From NCBI RefSeq assembly GCF_001420915.1, contig NZ_CP013021.1:754001-818000 (forward strand): a stretch of DNA of 64,000 nucleotides, in the 5' to 3' direction. Below are positions 37,210 through 46,598 of the stretch, piece after piece. Numbering within the stretch: the stretch's first letter is position 1; each line of letters begins with the position of its first letter. The translations under genes were made by a program, and so were the position numbers. Source of the DNA: Agarivorans gilvus (lineage in GTDB: Bacteria > Pseudomonadota > Gammaproteobacteria > Enterobacterales > Celerinatantimonadaceae). The notes under the pieces are model-generated. The model ran no database searches, was not told the DNA's origin, and worked only from the letters and a program-made list of their open reading frames with translations.

Positions 37210-38109
37210 ATGACAGAGCAAAAACGACTACGCATCGCCATCCAAAAATCAGGACGACTTAGCGATGATTCACAGGCACTCTTAAAAAGCTGCGGAATGA
37301 AAATCAACCTCCGCCAACAACGCCTGATTGCCCACTCAGAAAACATGCCAGTGGATTTATTACGCGTACGTGATGACGACATTCCAGGCCTAGTAATGGA
37401 CGGCGTAGTTGACTTCGGTATCGTTGGCGAAAACGTATTAGAAGAAGAAACCATGTTGCGCTCAGCCAAAAATGAGCCAACTGACTGCGAAATTTTAAAA
37501 CGTCTCGATTTTGGTGACTGTCGCTTCTCTCTCGCAGTAGCAGAAGAATTCAACTACACCGGCCCTCAATGTTTAGCCAATAAACGTATCGCCACTAGCT
37601 ACCCTGGTATTCTTAAACGTTACCTTGATGCGCAAGGCGTACCATTCTCAACCTGTATGCTAGCAGGTTCGGTAGAAGTAGCGACTCGTGCTGGCTTAGC
37701 CGACGCTATTTGTGACCTAGTTTCTACCGGCGCAACCCTTGAAGCTAATGGTTTAAAAGAAGTAGAAGTGATTTATCGCTCACAAGCGGTTCTCATTAAA
37801 TCAAAAAACAAACTTAGCGACGAACACCAAGAACTGCTCGACAAATTATTGATGCGCATGCAAGGCACCATGGAAGCCAAAGAAAGCAAGTACATCATGT
37901 TACACGCACCTAAAACTCACCTAGCCCAAATTGTTGACCTACTACCCGGTAGTGAGCACCCTACCGTGTTAGCGCTAGCGGGTGATGAAGATAAAGTGGC
38001 TCTACATGTAGTCAGTACAGAAAATCTTTTCTGGGAAACTATGGAAAAATTGAAAGCCTTAGGTGCCAGTTCGATTCTGGTGATGCCCATCGAGAAAATG
38101 TTGAGATAA
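37210..38109 (+). CDS. hisG: ATP phosphoribosyltransferase (long form)
   Basis: First step of histidine synthesis, feedback-inhibited by histidine. The 299-residue length and the C-terminal ACT-like domain (from about residue 225) mark the long HisG type that needs no HisZ. IAIQKSGRLSDDS, DFGIVGENV and the PRPP-binding DLVSTGATLEANG are present. First structural gene after the attenuator. Confidence 0.97.
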   Translation: MTEQKRLRIAIQKSGRLSDDSQALLKSCGMKINLRQQRLIAHSENMPVDLLRVRDDDIPGLVMDGVVDFGIVGENVLEEETMLRSAKNEPTDCEILKRLDFGDCRFSLAVAEEFNYTGPQCLANKRIATSYPGILKRYLDAQGVPFSTCMLAGSVEVATRAGLADAICDLVSTGATLEANGLKEVEVIYRSQAVLIKSKNKLSDEHQELLDKLLMRMQGTMEAKESKYIMLHAPKTHLAQIVDLLPGSEHPTVLALAGDEDKVALHVVSTENLFWETMEKLKALGASSILVMPIEKMLR

Positions 38110-38113
38110 AAGC

Positions 38114-39400
38114 ATGCAAACGGTTATTTGGAACCAACTCACCGCCGAACAACAGCAACAAGTGCTATCTCGCCCTGCGGTAAATAGCTCTACTGATATA
38201 GCCAGTATTGTTAGCGATGTTGTTGAGCAAGTTCGCCAACAAGGCGACCAAGCGCTAATCGCTTTGGCCGCTAAATTTGATAAGGCCGAGTTAAGCTCGG
38301 TGCGAGTCAGCCAAGCTGAAATCGATGCGGCAGAACAAGGCTTAAGTGAACAATTCAAACAAGCAGTTAAACAAGCCAAAAGCAATATTGAACGTTTTCA
38401 TCAAGCGCAAAAGCCTCAAGCCATCAGCTTGGAGACTCAAGCCGGCGTCCGCTGTGAAATGCACTATGCTGCTATCGCTAAAGTCGGCTTATATGTTCCT
38501 GGAGGCACCGCGCCACTGCCGTCTACGGTATTGATGCTAGCCATTCCAGCCAGTATCGCCGGCTGTAAAAAGGTAGTGTTAAGCTCACCACCGCCGATTG
38601 CCCCAGAGATTTTGTACACCGCTAAACTTTGCGGTGTAGACGAAGTTTACGCGGCCGGTGGTGCTCAAGCGATTGCAGCCATGGCCTATGGCACAGCAAG
38701 CGTCGCTAAAGTAGATAAGATTTTCGGCCCCGGTAATGCTTTTGTAACCCAAGCGAAACAGCAAGTAAGCGGCGATCACGCAGGTGCCGCGATTGATATG
38801 CCAGCTGGTCCTTCAGAAGTATTGGTAATTGCCGACGAGCAAGCCAATCCAGCGTTTGTGGCTGCCGACTTATTATCGCAAGCCGAACACGGTCCTGATT
38901 CTCAAGTTATTTTGGTCACCACCAGCGAGCAGCAAGCGGCAGCGGTTAACCGTGAGTTAGAGCGCCAACTAGCACTACTCAGCCGTAACAATATTGCCGA
39001 CCAAGCGCTCGCTCATAGCACTGCGATTGTGGTTGATGAATTAGCTCAAGCGGTACAAGTAAGTAACCTTTATGGGCCAGAGCACTTAATCGTGCAAACC
39101 GAACAAGCCCGAGACTTACTGCCTGAGATTGAAAATGCCGGTAGTGTATTCCTTGGTCAGTGGACGCCAGAATCAGTGGGCGATTATGCCAGTGGCACTA
39201 ACCATACTCTGCCTACCTATGGTTACACCCGCACCTATTCAAGCTTGGGAACCTTGGACTTCATGAAGCGTTTTACGGTGCAAGAACTTACTGAGCAAGG
39301 TCTAAAAGATCTCAGCTCAGCGGTGATCCCAATAGCCAATGCAGAAGGCCTAGATGCACACCGCCGCGCGGTCACCCTGCGCTTAGGTGAGGAGCAGTAA
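38114..39400 (+). CDS. hisD: Histidinol dehydrogenase
   Basis: Two-step NAD-dependent, zinc-dependent oxidation of histidinol to histidine; 428 residues. YVPGGTAPLPSTVLM, the FGPGNAFVTQAK segment and DMPAGPSEVLVIAD are the family landmarks; catalytic Glu-His and zinc His in GDYASGTNHTLPT. Start 4 bp after hisG. Confidence 0.97.
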   Translation: MQTVIWNQLTAEQQQQVLSRPAVNSSTDIASIVSDVVEQVRQQGDQALIALAAKFDKAELSSVRVSQAEIDAAEQGLSEQFKQAVKQAKSNIERFHQAQKPQAISLETQAGVRCEMHYAAIAKVGLYVPGGTAPLPSTVLMLAIPASIAGCKKVVLSSPPPIAPEILYTAKLCGVDEVYAAGGAQAIAAMAYGTASVAKVDKIFGPGNAFVTQAKQQVSGDHAGAAIDMPAGPSEVLVIADEQANPAFVAADLLSQAEHGPDSQVILVTTSEQQAAAVNRELERQLALLSRNNIADQALAHSTAIVVDELAQAVQVSNLYGPEHLIVQTEQARDLLPEIENAGSVFLGQWTPESVGDYASGTNHTLPTYGYTRTYSSLGTLDFMKRFTVQELTEQGLKDLSSAVIPIANAEGLDAHRRAVTLRLGEEQ

Positions 39401-39401
39401 T

Positions 39402-40463
39402 ATGTCAGTATCCTTACTAGCCCGTAAAAAGATCCAACAATTAGTGCCATATCAAAGTGCCCGTCGCATCGGTGGAAGTGGAGAAGTATGGCTTAACGCT
39501 AATGAAAGCCCCGAAGTCAGTGAGTTTAACTACGACGGGGATCAACTCAACCGCTATCCTGAGTTTCAGCCACAAGCCTTAATTGAAGGTTATGCCAACT
39601 ACGCAGGCCTAGAATGTGAGCAAGTGTTGGCCAGCCGCGGTGCCGATGAAGCGATTGAAGTACTTATCCGCGCCTTTTGTGAGCCCGGCCAAGATAGCAT
39701 CGTAATTTGCCCGCCTACTTACGGCATGTACTCGGTAAGTGCAGAAACCATTGGGGTAGAGATTAAGTGTGTTGAGTTAGATGAAAACTTCGACCCAGAC
39801 TACGCCGCGCTGTCTCAGGTAGACACCAAAATTATCTTCCTTTGTGCCCCTAACAACCCCACCGGCAATATGTTGGATCATGCCAAACTGTGCGCCCTGT
39901 TGAGTGCTCAGAAAGATCGCGCTCTGGTGGTAGTAGACGAAGCCTACATTGAGTTTTGCGAGCGCCAAAGCGTGGTATCACTGTTGGCCGACTACGACAA
40001 TTTAGTCATTACCCGTACCCTTTCCAAAGCCTTCGCTCTGGCAGGCCTGCGCTGCGGCTTTACCTTAGCTAATGCTGAAGTGATCGAGGTGATGAGCAAG
40101 GTGATAGCACCTTACCCCATCGCCCGCCCAGTGGCAGAAATTGCCGCGAAGGCATTAAGCACCGAGGGCTTAGCGGTTATGCGTGAACGAGTGGCCCGCT
40201 TAAATGCCATTCGCTGCCAAGCAGTAGAGGAATTAAGTAAACTCAGTATTGTGAAGCAGATCTTCCCAGCCACCGGAAACTACATACTGGTGCGCTTTGA
40301 TGATTCGACGCGGGTATTTAGTGGCCTTGCCGAACAAGGCATCGTACTGCGTGACTTTGCCAACAAACCGCGCCTAGACAACTGCATCCGCATTACTATC
40401 GGCAATCAGCAAGAAATTACCGCCACAGTATCAGCTATTCAAGGATTGGAGCGAGCGAAGTGA
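39402..40463 (+). CDS. hisC: Histidinol-phosphate aminotransferase
   Basis: PLP-dependent transamination in the histidine pathway. Start set at the ATG 39402, behind GAGGAG inside the hisD end; a GTG further upstream is rejected. The 353-residue product has the PLP Lys in TRTLSKAFALAGLRCG, plus CAPNNPTGN and VVVDEAYIEF. Ends overlapping hisB. Confidence 0.97.
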   Translation: MSVSLLARKKIQQLVPYQSARRIGGSGEVWLNANESPEVSEFNYDGDQLNRYPEFQPQALIEGYANYAGLECEQVLASRGADEAIEVLIRAFCEPGQDSIVICPPTYGMYSVSAETIGVEIKCVELDENFDPDYAALSQVDTKIIFLCAPNNPTGNMLDHAKLCALLSAQKDRALVVVDEAYIEFCERQSVVSLLADYDNLVITRTLSKAFALAGLRCGFTLANAEVIEVMSKVIAPYPIARPVAEIAAKALSTEGLAVMRERVARLNAIRCQAVEELSKLSIVKQIFPATGNYILVRFDDSTRVFSGLAEQGIVLRDFANKPRLDNCIRITIGNQQEITATVSAIQGLERAK

Positions 40464-41536
40464 GCCAAGTGAAACAAAAAATACTATTCATCGACCGCGA
40501 TGGAACGATGATCGATGAACCCATCACCGACAAGCAGGTAGACAGCCTTGCCAAAGTGAAGCTAGAACCTCAGGTGATTCCGGTACTCCTCAAGCTGCAA
40601 GCTAACGGCTATCGTTTAGTGATGGTGACTAACCAAGATGGTTTAGGTACCGACAGTTTTCCAGAGGCGGACTTCCATCTAGCCCAAGACTACATGATGG
40701 ATATCTTTGAGTCTCAGGGGATTAAGTTTGATCAAGTGTTGGTATGCCCGCACTTCGAGGAAGATAACTGCAGTTGCCGTAAACCCAAGCTGGGCTTAGT
40801 GAAGGAATACCTAAAAAGCGGCGTGATTGATTTTGCCCACTCTTATGTGATTGGCGATCGCCACACCGACATGCAGCTAGCTGAAAACATGGGCTTGGAA
40901 GGACTGCAATATCAACGTGATGGCTTAAACTGGCCAGCCATAGAAAAGCGCCTTACCCAGTTAGGCCGTAAAGCCAAGGTAGAGCGTAATACCAAAGAAA
41001 CTCAAATTAGCATTGCGGTGGATTTAGACAACGCCGGTGGTAGCCAAATTGATACCGGCCTCGGTTTTTTCGACCACATGTTGGACCAAATTGCCACTCA
41101 TGCCGGTTTCCAGCTGAATTGCAAAGTGGTGGGCGACTATCACATCGACGACCACCACAGCGTTGAAGATACTGCTATTGCCTTAGGCCAAGCACTTAAA
41201 CAAGCCTTGGGTGACAAACGTGGCATAGGCCGTTTTGGCTTTGTATTACCCATGGACGAATGCCTAGCCCAGTGTGCTTTAGATTTAAGTGGCCGCGCCC
41301 ATCTTGAATTTAAAGCCGATTTCAGCCGTGACAACATCGGTGACTTTGCCACCGAAATGGTGCCGCACTTCTTCCGCTCCTTAAGCGATGCCATGGCCTG
41401 TACGCTGCACCTAGAAACCACTGGCAAAAACACCCATCACATGGTGGAAGCGCTGTTTAAAGTATTTGGTCGCGCCCTAGGTCAAGCCATTGTTAAATCA
41501 GGCGACGCCCTACCCAGCAGCAAAGGCATGTTATAG
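40460..41536 (+). CDS. hisB: Bifunctional histidinol-phosphatase / imidazoleglycerol-phosphate dehydratase
   Basis: Fused enzyme of 358 residues: an N-terminal HAD phosphatase (FIDRDGTMID, MVTNQDGLGT, zinc-binding CPHFEEDNCSCRKP) followed by the dehydratase domain with DHHSVEDTAI and FFRSLSDAM motifs. The fusion is typical of gammaproteobacteria. Confidence 0.98.
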   Translation: MSQVKQKILFIDRDGTMIDEPITDKQVDSLAKVKLEPQVIPVLLKLQANGYRLVMVTNQDGLGTDSFPEADFHLAQDYMMDIFESQGIKFDQVLVCPHFEEDNCSCRKPKLGLVKEYLKSGVIDFAHSYVIGDRHTDMQLAENMGLEGLQYQRDGLNWPAIEKRLTQLGRKAKVERNTKETQISIAVDLDNAGGSQIDTGLGFFDHMLDQIATHAGFQLNCKVVGDYHIDDHHSVEDTAIALGQALKQALGDKRGIGRFGFVLPMDECLAQCALDLSGRAHLEFKADFSRDNIGDFATEMVPHFFRSLSDAMACTLHLETTGKNTHHMVEALFKVFGRALGQAIVKSGDALPSSKGML

Positions 41537-41563
41537 GCGCTCAGCGAAAAAGGACAAGTAACA

Positions 41564-42172
41564 ATGAATGTAATTATCGACACAGGATGTGCCAACCTTT
41601 CCTCGGTAAAATTCGCCGTAGAACGCTTGGGCTATCCGGTGACAGTGAGCCGCGACCCTGCGGTGATATTAGCCGCCGACAAGCTGTTCCTACCCGGAGT
41701 GGGCACCGCTAGCGAAGCCATGCAAAACCTGGCAGAGCGCGAACTGATCGACTTAGTCAAGCAGGTTAAAAAGCCCTTATTGGGGATTTGTCTCGGCATG
41801 CAAATGTTGGCCGAATTCTCCATTGAAGGTGGCGCTAAAGAAGCAGAACAACCCATTCCATGTTTAGGTCTAATCCCTGGTACAGTTGCCTTAATGCAAC
41901 CTAAAGATGGTCAACGCCTACCGCACATGGGTTGGAACCAAATTCAGCCACAAGCCGGCCACCCACTGTTTAAAGACATTGAAGCTGGCAGCTACTTTTA
42001 CTTTGTGCACAGCTACGCGCTACCGGTAAATGATGCCACCATCGCCGAGTGTGACTATGGCAATGCCTTTAGCGCCGCGGTGAACAAAGACAACTTTTAC
42101 GGCGTACAATTTCACCCCGAGCGCAGTGGCCAAGCTGGTGCGCAATTAATCAAAAACTTCTTGGAGATGTAG
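41564..42172 (+). CDS. hisH: Imidazole glycerol phosphate synthase, glutaminase subunit
   Basis: Class I glutamine amidotransferase giving ammonia to HisF; 202 residues. Catalytic Cys in LGICLGMQML, His-Glu in GVQFHPERSG, and the conserved PGVGTASEAM near residue 45. Followed by hisA after 2 bp. Confidence 0.97.
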   Translation: MNVIIDTGCANLSSVKFAVERLGYPVTVSRDPAVILAADKLFLPGVGTASEAMQNLAERELIDLVKQVKKPLLGICLGMQMLAEFSIEGGAKEAEQPIPCLGLIPGTVALMQPKDGQRLPHMGWNQIQPQAGHPLFKDIEAGSYFYFVHSYALPVNDATIAECDYGNAFSAAVNKDNFYGVQFHPERSGQAGAQLIKNFLEM

Positions 42173-42174
42173 GC

Positions 42175-42927
42175 ATGATCATTCCTGCTTTAGATTTAAT
42201 CGACGGAAAGATTGTGCGTTTGTTCCAAGGTGATTACGCACAAAAAACCATTTATGGTGACGATCCTCAGGCGCAATTTTCTGACTACCACAAACAAGGG
42301 GCAGATTGGTTGCACCTAGTTGACCTAGATGGAGCAAAAGATACCAGCGCTCGCCAGCTAGATGTGATTGCCCAACTGCTGAAAAACACTCCCGCCAAAA
42401 TTCAAATTGGTGGCGGGGTGCGCAGCGAACAAGACGTAAAAGACTTGTTAGCCGCTGGCGCCGAGCGCGTGGTTATTGGCTCAACTGCAGTGAAACAACC
42501 CGAAGTGGTTGCCCAATGGATGGAAAAATACGGCGCCGAGCACATTGTATTGGCGCTGGATATCAACATCGATGAGCAAGGTAACAAGGTAGTGGCGGTG
42601 TCGGGCTGGCAAGAAGACAGCGGCGTCACCATTGAAGAATTAGTGGCAATTTACGCCCCTGTGGGCCTTAAGCACGTACTGTGTACCGATATTTCAAAAG
42701 ACGGCACGCTGGCTGGCTCTAACGTGAAACTATACCGTGAACTGTGTGCCCAGTATCCAGACATTCAATGGCAAAGCTCTGGTGGCATTGGCTCATTAGA
42801 TGACATCGCCGCGCTTACTGATACCGGTGTAGCCGGGGTGATAGTTGGCCGAGCCCTGCTCGAAGGTAAGTTTAATGTAGAACAGGCCATCGCTTGTTGG
42901 CAGCAAGGAGGCAACAATGCTAGCTAA
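42175..42927 (+). CDS. hisA: ProFAR isomerase
   Basis: Amadori rearrangement of ProFAR to PRFAR; (beta/alpha)8 barrel of 250 residues. PALDLIDGKIVRLFQGDY carries the catalytic Asp, QIGGGVRSEQD and CTDISKDGTLAG the phosphate sites and second Asp. Overlaps hisF by 11 bp. Confidence 0.97.
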   Translation: MIIPALDLIDGKIVRLFQGDYAQKTIYGDDPQAQFSDYHKQGADWLHLVDLDGAKDTSARQLDVIAQLLKNTPAKIQIGGGVRSEQDVKDLLAAGAERVVIGSTAVKQPEVVAQWMEKYGAEHIVLALDINIDEQGNKVVAVSGWQEDSGVTIEELVAIYAPVGLKHVLCTDISKDGTLAGSNVKLYRELCAQYPDIQWQSSGGIGSLDDIAALTDTGVAGVIVGRALLEGKFNVEQAIACWQQGGNNAS

Positions 42928-43690
42928 ACGAATTATTCCCTGCTTAGACGTTAAAGACGGCTTGGTGGTAAAAGGGGTGAAGTTTCGTAACCACGAAATC
43001 ATTGGCGACATAGTACCGCTAGCCAAACGCTATGCTGAAGAAGGCGCCGACGAGTTGGTGTTCTACGACATTACCGCCAGCTCTGATGCACGAGTGGTAG
43101 ACAAAAGCTGGGTGAGCCGCGTGGCTGAAGTTATCGACATTCCCTTCTGTGTAGCTGGCGGGATTAAAACCATTGAAGACGCCAACCGCACCTTGCAAAA
43201 TGGCGCCGATAAAATTTCCATTAACTCGCCTGCCCTCGCCGACCCTAGTTTAATCACTCGCTTGGCCGATAAATTCGGGGTGCAGTGCATTGTGGTAGGT
43301 ATCGACTCTTATTACTGTGACGAAACCAAGCAATACCAAGTGAAGCAGTTTACCGGTGATGAAAAACGCACCGTAACCACGGCGTGGAACACCTTTGACT
43401 GGGTAAAAGAAGTACAAGCGCGTGGCGCAGGTGAAATTGTACTTAACGTAATGAACCAAGATGGGGTTCGCCAAGGTTACGACCTAGAGCAACTAAGCCG
43501 GGTACGCGAAATTTGTAAAGTGCCCTTAATCGCCTCGGGTGGTGCTGGTGAAATGCAGCACTTTAAAGATGCCTTTAAGATTTCTGACGTAGACGGCGCA
43601 CTCGCCGCCAGCGTATTCCATAAAAGCATCATTAATATTGGCGAGCTAAAACAATATCTAAAACAACAAGAGGTAGCGATTCGACTATGA
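42917..43690 (+). CDS. hisF: Imidazole glycerol phosphate synthase, cyclase subunit
   Basis: Cyclase half of IGP synthase; 257 residues. RIIPCLDVKDGLVVKGVKF begins the barrel with the catalytic Asp, then CVAGGIKTIED and ASGGAGEMQHF phosphate loops. Overlaps hisA and hisI (4 bp), compact operon. Confidence 0.98.
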   Translation: MLAKRIIPCLDVKDGLVVKGVKFRNHEIIGDIVPLAKRYAEEGADELVFYDITASSDARVVDKSWVSRVAEVIDIPFCVAGGIKTIEDANRTLQNGADKISINSPALADPSLITRLADKFGVQCIVVGIDSYYCDETKQYQVKQFTGDEKRTVTTAWNTFDWVKEVQARGAGEIVLNVMNQDGVRQGYDLEQLSRVREICKVPLIASGGAGEMQHFKDAFKISDVDGALAASVFHKSIINIGELKQYLKQQEVAIRL

Positions 43691-44304
43691 GCCAGTTTGA
43701 ACAACTCAACCAACAAATTGACTGGGACAAGGTCGAAGGCTTAATCCCTGCCGTGGTACAAAATGACCACAGCGGCCAAGTCTTGATGCTAGGTTACATG
43801 AACAGCGACGCGTTGAAAAAGACCTTAGACAGCCAACAGGTCACCTTCTATAGCCGTACTAAACAACGTCTATGGACCAAGGGCGAAACCTCTGGCAACG
43901 TGCTGCAGCTTAAAAGCATTAGCTTAGACTGTGACCAAGACACGCTGCTAGTGGCGGTTGACCCGATTGGCCCAACCTGCCATAAGGGTACTCAAAGCTG
44001 TTTTGATGGTCACCAAGAGCCCAAGCTCACTTTCATTGCCCAGCTACAAGCGGTACTGGCCGAGCGTAAGTCTGCCGATCCTGAGCAAAGCTACACCGCT
44101 AGCCTATTTGCCCGCGGCACTAAGCGTATCTCACAAAAAGTCGGCGAAGAAGGCGTAGAAGTAGCCCTAGCGGCCATGGCCAACGACCGCGAAGAGCTAA
44201 TCAACGAAAGCTCCGATCTGCTCTACCACTTGCTAGTACTGCTAGAAAAACAAGAAGTCGGCTTCGACGAAGTCGTTGCCTGCTTGCAAGCACGGCATAA
44301 GTAA
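43687..44304 (+). CDS. hisI: Bifunctional PR-AMP cyclohydrolase / PR-ATP pyrophosphatase
   Basis: A 205-residue HisIE fusion. Cyclohydrolase half: MLGYMNSDALKKTL, RTKQRLWTKGETSGN and the zinc Cys in PTCHKGTQSCF; pyrophosphatase half: RISQKVGEEGVEVALAA and ESSDLLYHLLVLL. Last gene of the operon. Confidence 0.97.
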   Translation: MSQFEQLNQQIDWDKVEGLIPAVVQNDHSGQVLMLGYMNSDALKKTLDSQQVTFYSRTKQRLWTKGETSGNVLQLKSISLDCDQDTLLVAVDPIGPTCHKGTQSCFDGHQEPKLTFIAQLQAVLAERKSADPEQSYTASLFARGTKRISQKVGEEGVEVALAAMANDREELINESSDLLYHLLVLLEKQEVGFDEVVACLQARHK

Positions 44305-44320
44305 GACTTCGCCTAAACAT

Positions 44321-44355
44321 AACTCAGCCACATCTTAGTATGTGGCTGAGTTGTT
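44321..44355 (+). terminator. Terminator of the his operon
   Basis: A 13-bp perfect stem (AACTCAGCCACAT and complement) with a 6-base loop followed by GTTT, 17 bp after the hisI stop. Confidence 0.75.
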
Positions 44356-44625
44356 TACGGCGACCAGCAATAGTTCACGGCATTATCACTCAGTAGGTGC
44401 TTACCCGCCGTATCAGAGTCTGGCAAGATCCAAGCGCGCCAATCATCATGAAGCGTATCCTGAACCTGTTAATACTACCCGAGCCTGTTTCTCTCTAGAT
44501 AGCTTAAACCCTCAGCAAAATCCGAAAATTAATCATTTGTTTAAATACTGATTAATTTTTGTCATATCGCTCTGCCTGCGCTCTCTCTATAATTAATCAC
44601 ACGTATAATAACTTAGAGTTAAGTT

Positions 44626-45276
44626 GTGACAGAGACTAGCAGAAAAGCAGGACGCCCCAGTGACAGTATCGACGCTAGACAAAAGCTTATCGACCACGCT
44701 CGCGAGCTTTTCACCCATATGGCCTACGATAATGTCTCCACTCGACGCATCGCTAATAGGGCCAATGTTAATGTCGCGATGATCCGCTACTACTTCGGTA
44801 GCAAAGAGGGGCTATTTGAAACCATGTTGCGAGAAACCCTCGAACCTATGAAGAAGCAAGTGCAACTGATGGTCCAAGATAGTTCACAAAAGAATTTTCT
44901 CGACATCATGCGCACCTACTATCGTGAAATGTTTAAAGCCCCCCAATTTCCTCGTTTGGTATTTCAAGTTATGCACATGGATAGCTCCGATACCCAGCGA
45001 AAGCTACTAGAAAAAGTATTCACCGACATTAGTCAGCCGATGCAAATGCTAATGTTCGAGAAGCTGGTAGATAGCAACATATTAAGACCCGATGCTAATC
45101 CTAAGCTATGTAAAGTGTCTTTTATCAGCTTAATGGTGTTCCCATTTATCGCGCCCCAATCGCTGCTTGCTATTCACGGGATTGAGCTTTCTGAAGAATT
45201 TCTTAATCAACTGTTAGAACACAATATACAACTTATGACACATGGTTTCCTTCAAACCAGCGACCTGCAGGAATAA
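44626..45276 (+). CDS. TetR-family regulator of the RND operon
   Basis: A 216-residue TetR protein with GTG start. Helix-turn-helix at about residues 12-58 (ARELFTHMAYDNVSTRRIANRANVNVAMIRYYFGSKEGLF), then an all-helical ligand domain. It begins 5 bp before the membrane fusion gene, so it is probably the local autoregulator of the efflux operon. The ligand is unknown. Confidence 0.9.
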   Translation: MTETSRKAGRPSDSIDARQKLIDHARELFTHMAYDNVSTRRIANRANVNVAMIRYYFGSKEGLFETMLRETLEPMKKQVQLMVQDSSQKNFLDIMRTYYREMFKAPQFPRLVFQVMHMDSSDTQRKLLEKVFTDISQPMQMLMFEKLVDSNILRPDANPKLCKVSFISLMVFPFIAPQSLLAIHGIELSEEFLNQLLEHNIQLMTHGFLQTSDLQE

Positions 45277-45281
45277 CACTT

Positions 45282-46598
45282 ATGAAAATCAATAAAAAAC
45301 TACTGTTCTTTCCGGCGTTCGCGGTAGGCATAATTGTCTTAGTACTGGCGATCAAACTCAAACCGGAACTCCCGGTTAGGCCAGCAAGTGATCGTGCCCG
45401 TTTAGTGGAGACTCTAGCACTGCAACTGCAAGCAATGGCTCCGCAAGCGATTGGCTACGGCAAAATTGAACCTAAGGTTGAGTGGAAGGCCATCGCAGAA
45501 GTCACCGGTAAAATCGTCTACCGCCACCCTAAATTGGAAAAAGGTAAAATTCTTCAAGCAGGAACAGAAATACTGCGCATCGATCCACTCGACTATGAAC
45601 TCAAATTGGTTCAAGCACAGGCGGATCTTAAATCGGTACAAACTTCTCTCGCCAAACTAAGCCAAGAAGAGCAAAATTTAAAGCAAACACTGACAATTGA
45701 GCATAATCGCTTAGTGATTGCCAACAAAGAGCTCGAACGTAAGCAAAATTTACGTTCCAAAGGACTTATCTCGCAATCGGAAGTGGATCAGCAAGAACAA
45801 AGCACGCTTTCACAACGCAAGCTAGCACTCGACATCGAAAATCAAATCGCCTTGATGCCCGACGAAAAACGGGTCGCCGAAGCCTTGGTCAAAGTTAATC
45901 AGTCTAAGGTGGAGGAAGCACAGCGTTCGCTGGAAAAAACCATCATAACTTTACCCATGGATTTACGTATTGCTCAAGTTGATATCGAGCAAAATCAGGT
46001 GGTTAACTTGCAGCAAACCATGGTAACTGCGCATGGTATAGATGTGATGGAAGTTGAGGCTCAACTGTCTATCCATGATATGCACACCCTGGCCTCGAGT
46101 ATTGGCGAGTTTGATCGTGATAGCTCAGGCATTCCCCAAGCAGATATGACCTTTATTGATGCCAGTATTGAACTTAGCAGCGGTAATATGAAGGCCAGTT
46201 GGCCTGCTAAAGTTAGCCGAATCAGTGAAACTGTTGACCCCAATCAGGCTACCGCAGGCGTGATACTAGAGATCCAACAAGACTACCGCCATCTCAATCC
46301 CCGCTCCGTGCCACCATTGGTCAACGGCATGTTTGTTCGAGCGCTTATCGAAGGGCAACAAAATCCAAGCTGGGTAATCCCTGAACGCGCACTTCATGGA
46401 GATAAAATCTATCTCATGGGTGAGGACAATAAGCTGGAGATTAAGCCCGTGTCGGTGCTCTATCGCCGCAACAATAAAGTGATCATCGATGGGCAATTGA
46501 AGCAAGGTGACAAACTTATCCTTAACGATCTGCTGCCAGCGATTAACGGCATGTTGTTGAAAGAAGCTAACAGCGGCCAACAGGAGTCGTCACTATGA
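45282..46598 (+). CDS. RND efflux membrane fusion protein
   Basis: Periplasmic adaptor (HlyD/AcrA type) of 438 residues. N-terminal membrane segment LLFFPAFAVGIIVLVLAIKL (no lipobox), a lipoyl half-motif, a coiled-coil hairpin from about residue 105 to 215 (QAQADLKSVQTSLAKLSQ onward), then beta-barrel and membrane-proximal domains. Overlaps the pump gene by 4 bp. Confidence 0.92.
   Translation: MKINKKLLFFPAFAVGIIVLVLAIKLKPELPVRPASDRARLVETLALQLQAMAPQAIGYGKIEPKVEWKAIAEVTGKIVYRHPKLEKGKILQAGTEILRIDPLDYELKLVQAQADLKSVQTSLAKLSQEEQNLKQTLTIEHNRLVIANKELERKQNLRSKGLISQSEVDQQEQSTLSQRKLALDIENQIALMPDEKRVAEALVKVNQSKVEEAQRSLEKTIITLPMDLRIAQVDIEQNQVVNLQQTMVTAHGIDVMEVEAQLSIHDMHTLASSIGEFDRDSSGIPQADMTFIDASIELSSGNMKASWPAKVSRISETVDPNQATAGVILEIQQDYRHLNPRSVPPLVNGMFVRALIEGQQNPSWVIPERALHGDKIYLMGEDNKLEIKPVSVLYRRNNKVIIDGQLKQGDKLILNDLLPAINGMLLKEANSGQQESSL

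Noticed and set aside
44342..44551. 69-residue frame between hisI and tetR
   Set aside because: Starts inside the his terminator, low-complexity composition, no Shine-Dalgarno.
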